33,205 bases of DNA from Idiomarina sp. (GTDB lineage Bacteria > Pseudomonadota > Gammaproteobacteria > Enterobacterales > Alteromonadaceae): the NCBI GenBank assembly GCA_020832105.1, contig JAFIFH010000010.1, forward strand, positions 1 through 33,205, given 5' to 3'. Of the stretch, positions 27,738 through 33,205 are shown one piece after another; positions within the stretch are counted from its first letter, which is position 1, and the number at the start of each line of letters is the position of its first letter. Under the pieces are notes generated by a model. It saw only the letters and a list, made by a program, of their open reading frames with translations. It was not told the DNA's origin and made no database searches. Made by a program: the position numbers and the translations under genes.

Positions 27738-28388
27738 ATGCAAGACAAATTTCCGCTGATCATTTTCGATTGGGACGGTACCTTGATGGACTCTGTGCCA
27801 CGTATTGTTTCGTCATTACAAACCTTAGCCGAAGAATGCTCGCTGCCGGTACCTGCAGTCACTGCGATTCACGACATCATTGGTTTAAGCCTGCCGGTGG
27901 CACTCGAACGCTTATTTGATATCCATGGTGAACACGAGCAGGAACAGTTGGTCAATGTGTATCGGGACATCTATGTTGTACGCGACCCAACCCCGACACC
28001 GATGTTCGCCGGTGCAGTGACTCTGCTTGAAACGTTGCGTGAGGCGGGTTATCAGTTAGCCGTCGCCACCGGCAAGGCGCGTCCAGGTTTAGAGCGAGCA
28101 TGGGCGCAAAGTGGCACCAAAGACCTGTTTATCAGTTCACGCTGCGCTAAAGAGGTGCCGTCAAAGCCGAACCCGGCGATGTTGGAGGGGATCTTAGCTG
28201 AGACCGGGTTTAGTGCCGGCCAGGCCTTAATGGTGGGCGATTCAATTCACGATATGGAAATGGCGCGCAACGCGGGCGTTGCAGGCGTGGCTGTGACCTA
28301 CGGTGTGCACGACGCCAAACGCCTGTCTGCCGCCGCACCGTCTTATGTGATTAATGATATCAATGAGCTTGGCCAGGTGCTGCTGTAG
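27738..28388 (+). CDS. HAD-IA family hydrolase
   Basis: A 216-residue HAD phosphatase. Motif I is IIFDWDGTLMDS near residues 7-18, with the Trp in DWDGT common in the RluC-linked group. Motif II is the Thr of AVATGK, motif III the Lys in VPSKPNP, and motif IV VGDSIHDMEMARNAG. The substrate is unknown; such proteins are often called phosphoglycolate phosphatase-like without proof. The gene sits directly after rluC, as the HAD gene does beside rluC in Pseudomonas. The ATG at 27738 keeps motif I near the N-terminus; ATG 27717 is an alternative adding seven residues. It ends only 25 bases from the convergent yceF, with no terminator between. Confidence 0.88.
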   Translation: MQDKFPLIIFDWDGTLMDSVPRIVSSLQTLAEECSLPVPAVTAIHDIIGLSLPVALERLFDIHGEHEQEQLVNVYRDIYVVRDPTPTPMFAGAVTLLETLREAGYQLAVATGKARPGLERAWAQSGTKDLFISSRCAKEVPSKPNPAMLEGILAETGFSAGQALMVGDSIHDMEMARNAGVAGVAVTYGVHDAKRLSAAAPSYVINDINELGQVLL

Positions 28389-28413
28389 ACCCAGCCGAGC
28401 CAACCGATTTTAG

Positions 28414-29013
28414 TTAAGCCTGATGTAATGGATTCATTGCGTACGATTCACGCAGTATTTTGAGTAGCTGAATGAGTGGCAGCCCAATCAGGCTGTTCGG
28501 GTCGTCACCACGCATGTAACTGAATAAACTAATCCCTAAACCCTCGCTTTTAAAACTACCTGCACAGTCAAAGGGTTGTTCCTTCTTTATATAGGTATGG
28601 ATTTCTGCATCAGACAAGTTGCGAAAACCTACGGTAAAAGGTTCCACCAGGCATTCAGATGCCTGAGTTTGCGCATCGTAGACACATAAGCTGGTGAAGA
28701 AGGTTACATCACGCCCACTACAGGCGCTGAGCTGAGCATGGGCGTTGACAGTATCTCCTGGCTTACCAAGGATGTGCGTATCTAATACCGCAACCTGGTC
28801 CGACGCAATCATGATGCCTTGGGGAAAACGCGGTGCAACCGCTTGCGCTTTTTGCTGTGCAAGGCGCAACACCAGTGCTTGTGGGTCCTCGTCGGGCAGG
28901 GGAGATTCGTCGATGGCTGGAGAGCAGGTGGAGAAATGTAAGCCTAACCTTTCAAGTAACGCCTTACGGTAGGGGGAACTGGACGCGAGCACGAGTTGGC
29001 GTTGCGCGGACAT
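28414..29013 (-). CDS. yceF: Maf-family nucleotide pyrophosphatase YceF (7-methyl-GTP type)
   Basis: A 199-residue Maf/HAM1-like pyrophosphatase. The N-terminal LVLASSSPYRKALLE, the IDESP segment near residue 34, SDQV near 72 with the catalytic acidic residue, and CAGSFKSEGLGISLF are all typical. The last block, with EPFTVGFRNLS, matches the YceF subgroup, which in E. coli hydrolyses m7GTP; other Maf proteins act on dTTP and UTP. It is a house-cleaning enzyme removing modified nucleotides. The ATG at 29013 has AAAGGA upstream and a good promoter. It is transcribed opposite to its neighbours, divergent from yceD. Confidence 0.9.
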   Translation of the reverse strand: MSAQRQLVLASSSPYRKALLERLGLHFSTCSPAIDESPLPDEDPQALVLRLAQQKAQAVAPRFPQGIMIASDQVAVLDTHILGKPGDTVNAHAQLSACSGRDVTFFTSLCVYDAQTQASECLVEPFTVGFRNLSDAEIHTYIKKEQPFDCAGSFKSEGLGISLFSYMRGDDPNSLIGLPLIQLLKILRESYAMNPLHQA

Positions 29014-29046
29014 GATGCTTCCTTTAATTTCAATTATTGTGCGGGT

Positions 29047-29075
29047 ATTTTATGAGTATCTGTACAATAGGGCAA
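29047..29075 (-). promoter_or_regulatory. Predicted promoter of yceF
   Basis: On the minus strand: -35 TTGCCC (29075-29070), 17-bp spacer, -10 TAAAAT (29052-29047). Start near 29040, giving a leader of about 27 nt with AAAGGA before the ATG. Confidence 0.6.
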
Positions 29076-29124
29076 TTGCAGGCCTTTGTTTTTGCCAATA
29101 TCAGCGCTAAATCACTAATTTCCT

Positions 29125-29153
29125 TTGACTCAAGGGCGCTGAGCCTTTATCAT
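29125..29153 (+). promoter_or_regulatory. Predicted strong promoter of yceD-rpmF, almost at the start codon
   Basis: -35 TTGACT (29125-29130), 17-bp spacer, -10 TATCAT (29148-29153). Both hexamers match consensus at five of six positions. The expected start is near 29160, only about three bases before the yceD ATG at 29163, and no Shine-Dalgarno precedes that ATG. An almost leaderless transcript is implied. Confidence 0.6.
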
Positions 29154-29162
29154 TCTGCCGCT

Positions 29163-29687
29163 ATGCAAAAGGTAAGAATACCGGTATCGGTAGACCCCGT
29201 TAAGAGCGCACAAAAGCAATTGACCTATGATGGCCTGGTGCCAGCTGGGAATATGCAGCGTTTAGGGGAAGCACTCATAAACACACCACAAGACATTGCG
29301 GTGTCGTTACGGTTTGACATTGATCAGCAACGGGTCAGTTATTTCGCAGGACATGCGGAAGTGACCGTTGATGTAATTTGTCAACGCTGCAACAAGCCCA
29401 TGCAAATTCACCTAACAAGTGACTTCGCCTACGCGCCGCTTACTAAGCGCCAGACCGAAGAAAACTTGCCACAGGCCTACGAGCCTGTGGAGTTGAACGA
29501 GCTTAAGGAAGTCATGTTGCACGATGTTGTAGAAGATGAACTTCTTCTGGCAATGCCAATCGTAGCGCTGCACCCGCAAGAAAATTGTGAAGTTGACCGT
29601 GATGCCATGACGTTTGGTGACCTTCCGCCTGAGGCAGAAGAGAAAGCCAACCCGTTTGCGGTATTAGAAGGTTTAAAACGAAAGTAA
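29163..29687 (+). CDS. yceD: YceD (DUF177) protein, 23S rRNA accumulation
   Basis: A 174-residue DUF177 protein (E. coli YceD 173). The start MQKVRIPVSVDPVKSAQ, the ICQRCNKP cysteine pair, the segment LPQAYEPVELNEL and the end NPFAVLEGLKRK are family features. YceD proteins are needed for normal accumulation of 23S rRNA and are nearly always encoded next to rpmF, as here. An in-frame upstream start at 29037 would put 42 unrelated residues, including the promoter, in the protein, so ATG 29163 is chosen. No Shine-Dalgarno is visible. Confidence 0.92.
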   Translation: MQKVRIPVSVDPVKSAQKQLTYDGLVPAGNMQRLGEALINTPQDIAVSLRFDIDQQRVSYFAGHAEVTVDVICQRCNKPMQIHLTSDFAYAPLTKRQTEENLPQAYEPVELNELKEVMLHDVVEDELLLAMPIVALHPQENCEVDRDAMTFGDLPPEAEEKANPFAVLEGLKRK

Positions 29688-29707
29688 ATAGTTAGGAGAT
29701 AGGGTAA

Positions 29708-29878
29708 ATGGCTGTACAAAAAAGCAAAAAGACACGTTCAAGACGTGGCATGCGTCGTTCACACGATGCGCTGAGCGGGCCTACACTGTCGGTGGATTCA
29801 ACCTCTGGTGAAACGCATCGTCGTCACCATGTGTCTGCTGATGGCTATTACAAAGGCAAGCAAGTTATCGCCAAGTAA
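29708..29878 (+). CDS. rpmF: 50S ribosomal protein L32
   Basis: A 56-residue ribosomal protein. It begins [20 protein letters not shown], the L32 signature, and ends in [18 protein letters not shown]. coli L32 has 57 residues. It lacks zinc-binding cysteines, as is usual in gammaproteobacteria. AGGAGA lies upstream, and the ATG is 20 bases after yceD. plsX begins six bases after its stop, linking ribosome production to phospholipid and fatty acid synthesis in one operon. Confidence 0.97.
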   Translation: MAVQKSKKTRSRRGMRRSHDALSGPTLSVDSTSGETHRRHHVSADGYYKGKQVIAK

Positions 29879-29884
29879 GGGCGT

Positions 29885-30928
29885 ATGACTGAACTAACCA
29901 TTGCGTTAGACGCGATGGGGGGCGATCAAGGCCCTGACATCGTGGTGACAGCGCTCGAAAGAGCGCTGTCTTCGTTTCCGCAAGTCCAGTTTATCCTGGT
30001 CGGCGACAAAGACATTTTGCAGCCGATAGTGGATCGTTACCCTGTGGTTACTCAATCGCCACGGGTCACCCTGCAGCATGCCAGCCAGGTTGTCGCGATG
30101 GATGACAAGCCCAGCGCTGTGGTGCGAGCTAAACCAGATTCCTCCATGCGAGCCGCGCTTGACCTGGTCAATAATGGCACCGCACAAGCCTGCGTCAGTG
30201 CCGGTAATACCGGTGCGTTAATGGCGATGGCATACCTCACCTTAAAGACCATTGCCGGGGTTATTCGCCCTGCGTTGGTTGCTGCGCTACCGCAACAAAA
30301 TGGCTCACAAAGCTTACTGCTCGATTTAGGCGCAAACCCGACTTGTGACGCAGAGACGTTACGTCAATTTGGCATCATGGGCTCGGTGATGGCGCAGCAG
30401 GTATATAAGCAAAGCCACCCGCGGGTTGCACTGCTGAATATGGGCCGCGAAGAGCTAAAAGGGCATGACACGGTCAAACAGGCCGCACAACTACTAAAAG
30501 ACACGCCTGGCGTGCATTTTATTGGCTTTATTGAAGGCAATGATCTCTTTGCAGCAGAAGCCGATGTGATTGTGTGTGACGGCTTTACCGGCAATATTGC
30601 ATTGAAAGCCTGTGAGGGCATGGCAGACCTGTTATATACCAATCTTAAACAGAGCCTTGACGGGCACCTCTTTACCAAACTGCTCGCTAAGCTACTTTTC
30701 AAACGGCATAAAAAATCATGGCAATGGCTCAACCCCGACCAGTACAACGGTGCTAGTCTGTTAGGATTGCGCGGAGTGGTCATGAAAAGTCATGGTAATG
30801 CATCCGCCAACGCCTACTTCAGTGCGATATCTCATGCGATTGAAGAGGCCGGTGTAGATTTACCTCGTCAAATTCATGACCGGATAGAATACGCGCTGCT
30901 GGCTCAGGTACCTGATCAACGTAAATAG
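29885..30928 (+). CDS. plsX: Phosphate acyltransferase PlsX
   Basis: A 347-residue PlsX. The N-terminal ALDAMGGDQGPD, CVSAGNTGALMAMA near residue 104, and VCDGFTGNIALKACEG near 232 are diagnostic. PlsX moves an acyl group from acyl carrier protein to phosphate, giving acyl-phosphate for PlsY and phosphatidic acid synthesis. It is a peripheral membrane protein. It follows rpmF by six bases and precedes fabH by 33, as in E. coli. Confidence 0.96.
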   Translation: MTELTIALDAMGGDQGPDIVVTALERALSSFPQVQFILVGDKDILQPIVDRYPVVTQSPRVTLQHASQVVAMDDKPSAVVRAKPDSSMRAALDLVNNGTAQACVSAGNTGALMAMAYLTLKTIAGVIRPALVAALPQQNGSQSLLLDLGANPTCDAETLRQFGIMGSVMAQQVYKQSHPRVALLNMGREELKGHDTVKQAAQLLKDTPGVHFIGFIEGNDLFAAEADVIVCDGFTGNIALKACEGMADLLYTNLKQSLDGHLFTKLLAKLLFKRHKKSWQWLNPDQYNGASLLGLRGVVMKSHGNASANAYFSAISHAIEEAGVDLPRQIHDRIEYALLAQVPDQRK

Positions 30929-30961
30929 CCAGCACGCCTTGACTAAGGCTGTTTGTTCGCT

Positions 30962-31939
30962 ATGTTTGCAAGAATTTCCGGAACCGGGCACTACCTCCCT
31001 AACGCGCGCTTGACCAATCAGGATCTCGAGCAACGCGTCGATACCTCCGACGCCTGGATTCGTGAGCGTACAGGTATTCGTGAGCGGCGCATTGCCGGCG
31101 CCGACGAAACTGTGGTCACGATGAGTAAGATAGCCGCGCAACAGGCGCTTCAGGCTGCCCAGTTAGACGCAGCAGATCTGGATATGATCATTGTTGCCAC
31201 TACCTCAGCAGAGCGCGCGTTCCCAAGTGCCGCCTGTGAACTGCAACATGCCCTTGGGGTCACTGAGATTCCCGCATTTGATGTCGGTGCAGCCTGTGCC
31301 GGCTTTATGTTCGCCACCTCTATTGCAGACCAATATATTCGCAATGGCCAGGCCAGGCATATTCTGGTGGTGGGTGCTGATGTGCTGGCTCGGTTGTGTA
31401 ACCCTAACGATCGCAATACCATTGTGTTGTTCGGCGATGGTGCCGGGGCGATGGTACTGAGTGCAAACGAAACCTGTGGGATTCACTCAACCCACCTGCA
31501 CAGTGCTGGGGAGTTTGCAGATTTGCTGGGTTCAGGTCATGCTAATCCTCGCAGTGACGCATCCGGGCAGGTGCCAGGTGCCAATGAGGAAGCCTGGTTA
31601 TATATGAAAGGCAGTGAAGTGTTTAAAGTGGCGGTGAAAAAACTCAGCCAGTTAGTCACTGAAACACTTGCCCATAATCAACTAGAGCAAGGGCAGCTCG
31701 ACTGGTTAATTCCCCATCAGGCCAATCGTCGCATTATTGAAGCGACAGCGAAAAAACTATCGATGCCGATGGAGCGAGTTGTGATGACACTGGAGTACAC
31801 CGGGAACACCTCAGCTGCATCAGTCCCTATTGCACTGGACGTGGCAATCCGCGACGGTCGCATTCAACGGGGGCAACGGTTACTATTAGAAGCCTTCGGT
31901 GGCGGCTTTGCCTGGGGCTCGGCATTAGTCACGTATTAA
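30962..31939 (+). CDS. fabH: Beta-ketoacyl-ACP synthase III
   Basis: A 325-residue KAS III, which begins fatty acid synthesis by condensing acetyl-CoA with malonyl-ACP. The catalytic triad is visible: Cys112 (GAACAGF), His252 (IPHQANRR) and Asn282 (YTGNTSAAS). The glycine-rich end FGGGFAWGS closes the fold. The ATG at 30962 is chosen over a TTG three codons earlier. The Shine-Dalgarno (TAAGG) is about a dozen bases upstream and so poorly spaced. It is the first fab gene of the conserved plsX-fabH-fabD-fabG order. Confidence 0.96.
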   Translation: MFARISGTGHYLPNARLTNQDLEQRVDTSDAWIRERTGIRERRIAGADETVVTMSKIAAQQALQAAQLDAADLDMIIVATTSAERAFPSAACELQHALGVTEIPAFDVGAACAGFMFATSIADQYIRNGQARHILVVGADVLARLCNPNDRNTIVLFGDGAGAMVLSANETCGIHSTHLHSAGEFADLLGSGHANPRSDASGQVPGANEEAWLYMKGSEVFKVAVKKLSQLVTETLAHNQLEQGQLDWLIPHQANRRIIEATAKKLSMPMERVVMTLEYTGNTSAASVPIALDVAIRDGRIQRGQRLLLEAFGGGFAWGSALVTY

Positions 31940-32008
31940 GTTGTCAGGGGTATGTGCTGCAACCGAAGCATCATACTGTAAAATAATTATTTAACTTACG
32001 AGGTCTAC

Positions 32009-32944
32009 ATGGCAGAACCATTTGCGTTGGTATTCCCGGGACAAGGTTCCCAGACTACCGGCATGTTGTCAGCACTGGCTGACGAATATACCGCCATTAA
32101 AGCAACATTCGCCGAAGCATCAGACGTATTAGGGTATGACTTATGGGACATCGTCCAGACCAACCCGGACGATAAACTTAACCAGACCGAGTACACCCAG
32201 CCTGCGTTACTGGCGGCAAGTGTAGCTTTGTATCGTTGTGTTGCTGATCACGTTGGTCAACCCGCGGTGATGGCCGGGCATAGCTTAGGCGAATACTCAG
32301 CATTGGTATGTGCGGGTGCTTTAGATTTCAGCGATGCAATCAAACTGGTGCAATTGCGTGGTCAGGCGATGCAAAAGGCGGTGCCTGAAGGAACCGGCGC
32401 GATGGCTGCCGTGATTGGTCTGGACGATGCTGCGATCGAGCAAGCATGTGCCGACGCAGCCCAGGGCGACGTGGTTGCGGCGGTGAATTACAATTCACCT
32501 GGCCAGGTGGTCATTGCCGGGCAAAAGGCCGCTGTGGCGCGCGCCAGTGAGGCCTGTAAAGCTGCGGGTGCGAAACGCGTGTTACCCCTCCCGGTAAGCG
32601 TACCTTCGCACTGTGACCTCATGCGCCCAGCGGCGGAAACCTTGCAAAACGCGCTGAAAACAATGAGCATTCAGGCGCCAGAGGTGATGGTTATCCATAA
32701 TGTCGATGTGAGCGAGGCGAGTGCCGACGGTATTGCGGCTAACCTGGTTGCGCAACTGCATTCACCTGTACGCTGGACCCAGACTATGCAAAAGATTGCC
32801 GCCCAGGGCATCACCCGGGTGTACGAAGTAGGGCCTGGTAAAGTTCTCACCGGGCTGAGCAAGCGTATCGACAAAGCGTTGAATGCCAGCGCTGTGAACG
32901 ATCCCGAGTCGGTACAACAAATGATACAGGAGCAGGGTAAATAA
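32009..32944 (+). CDS. fabD: Malonyl-CoA:ACP transacylase
   Basis: A 311-residue malonyltransferase. LVFPGQGSQ is near residue 8, the nucleophile Ser92 is in GHSLGEYSAL, and catalytic His201 is in VPSHCDLM; both numbers equal those of E. coli FabD. It loads malonyl groups onto acyl carrier protein for FabH and the elongating synthases. GAGG precedes the ATG. The 69-bp gap after fabH has no clear terminator. Its stop overlaps the fabG start by one base (TAATG). Confidence 0.96.
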   Translation: MAEPFALVFPGQGSQTTGMLSALADEYTAIKATFAEASDVLGYDLWDIVQTNPDDKLNQTEYTQPALLAASVALYRCVADHVGQPAVMAGHSLGEYSALVCAGALDFSDAIKLVQLRGQAMQKAVPEGTGAMAAVIGLDDAAIEQACADAAQGDVVAAVNYNSPGQVVIAGQKAAVARASEACKAAGAKRVLPLPVSVPSHCDLMRPAAETLQNALKTMSIQAPEVMVIHNVDVSEASADGIAANLVAQLHSPVRWTQTMQKIAAQGITRVYEVGPGKVLTGLSKRIDKALNASAVNDPESVQQMIQEQGK

Positions 32945-33205
32945 TGTTTTCGTTAAATGAACAAGTCGCGCTTGTCACTGGCGCAAGCCGCGGTATTGGC
33001 CGCGCAGTGGCTGAATCTCTGGCCGCCCAAGGGGCTTTTGTGATTGGCACAGCAACCTCCGAGAAGGGTGCTCAGGCGATCAGTGATTACCTGGGGGAGC
33101 AAGGCGCGGGGATGGTCCTGAATGTGACCGACAGTGAATCTGTGAGCAATGTTATCAGTGAAATCCAGAAAGTCCATGGCAGTATTGATATCCTGGTGAA
33201 CAACG
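32944..33205 (+). CDS. fabG: 3-oxoacyl-ACP reductase FabG, 5' part (cut by window end)
   Basis: The first 87 residues of a short-chain dehydrogenase. The NADPH-binding signature ALVTGASRGIGRA is near residues 9-21, and a LNVTD segment follows near 59. The fragment ends at the ILVNN motif, which is part of the fold, so the catalytic Ser-Tyr-Lys lies beyond the window. Position directly after fabD, with a TAATG overlap, identifies it as FabG, the keto-reductase of each elongation round, and not another short-chain dehydrogenase. Confidence 0.92.
   Translation, partial: MFSLNEQVALVTGASRGIGRAVAESLAAQGAFVIGTATSEKGAQAISDYLGEQGAGMVLNVTDSESVSNVISEIQKVHGSIDILVNN

Noticed and set aside
1..33205. Mobile elements, CRISPR arrays, tRNA or rRNA genes, novel defence or biosynthetic cluster
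   Set aside because: No transposase, integrase, regularly spaced repeats, cloverleaf sequence or unfamiliar multi-gene cassette was seen; nearly every frame is a recognised core gene.

Overview
This window is a stretch of core chromosome from a gammaproteobacterium. The gene set and order (gyrA-serC-hisC-aroA-cmk-rpsA-ihfB-lapA-lapB-pyrF; rne divergent from rluC; yceD-rpmF-plsX-fabH-fabD-fabG; nrdA-nrdB-yfaE-grxA) look most like an Alteromonadales member such as Alteromonas or a close relative. That placement comes from protein resemblance and synteny recalled from memory, not from a search. I see no insertion sequence, prophage, CRISPR array, tRNA, rRNA or plasmid-type gene, and no new defence or biosynthetic system.

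Layout. 1-4524 (+): a two-CBS-domain protein, a terminator, then the RNA helicase gene hrpA. 4541-4577: a bidirectional terminator. 8863-4626 (-): the deoxyribonucleotide cluster nrdA-nrdB-yfaE followed by grxA, preceded by two NrdR-type operators. 10669-9223 (-): ubiG and a HAD phosphatase annotated Gph or MupP. 11076-20249 (+): gyrA, serC, hisC, aroA, cmk, rpsA and ihfB, ending at a strong terminator. 20348-22499 (+): lapA, lapB and pyrF; lapB carries an apparent single-base deletion near its start. 22597-22917 (+): a secreted ComEA-like helix-hairpin-helix protein, convergent with rne across a bidirectional terminator. 26213-22998 (-): rne with a long structured leader. 26743-28388 (+): rluC and a HAD hydrolase. 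29013-28414 (-): the Maf-family nucleotidase gene yceF. 29163 to the window end (+): yceD-rpmF-plsX-fabH-fabD-fabG, with fabG cut by the window edge.

How the genes fit together. The first minus-strand block makes dNTPs: NrdAB is the class Ia reductase, YfaE maintains its iron-radical cofactor, and GrxA can re-reduce NrdA. The central plus-strand block joins DNA topology (gyrA), serine and aromatic precursor synthesis (serC, hisC, aroA), CMP/dCMP recycling (cmk), translation (rpsA) and nucleoid structure (ihfB). lapAB control the amount of LpxC and so LPS synthesis. The last blocks join RNA turnover and rRNA modification (rne, rluC) to ribosomal protein L32 and fatty acid initiation. In E. coli these blocks sit at several separate loci.

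The points most worth a second look are the lapB frameshift (20666-20671), the perfect 17-nt inverted pair of NrdR-like boxes (8904-8965), the MupP-like phosphatase beside ubiG, the hairpins in the rne leader, and the promoter almost touching the yceD start codon.
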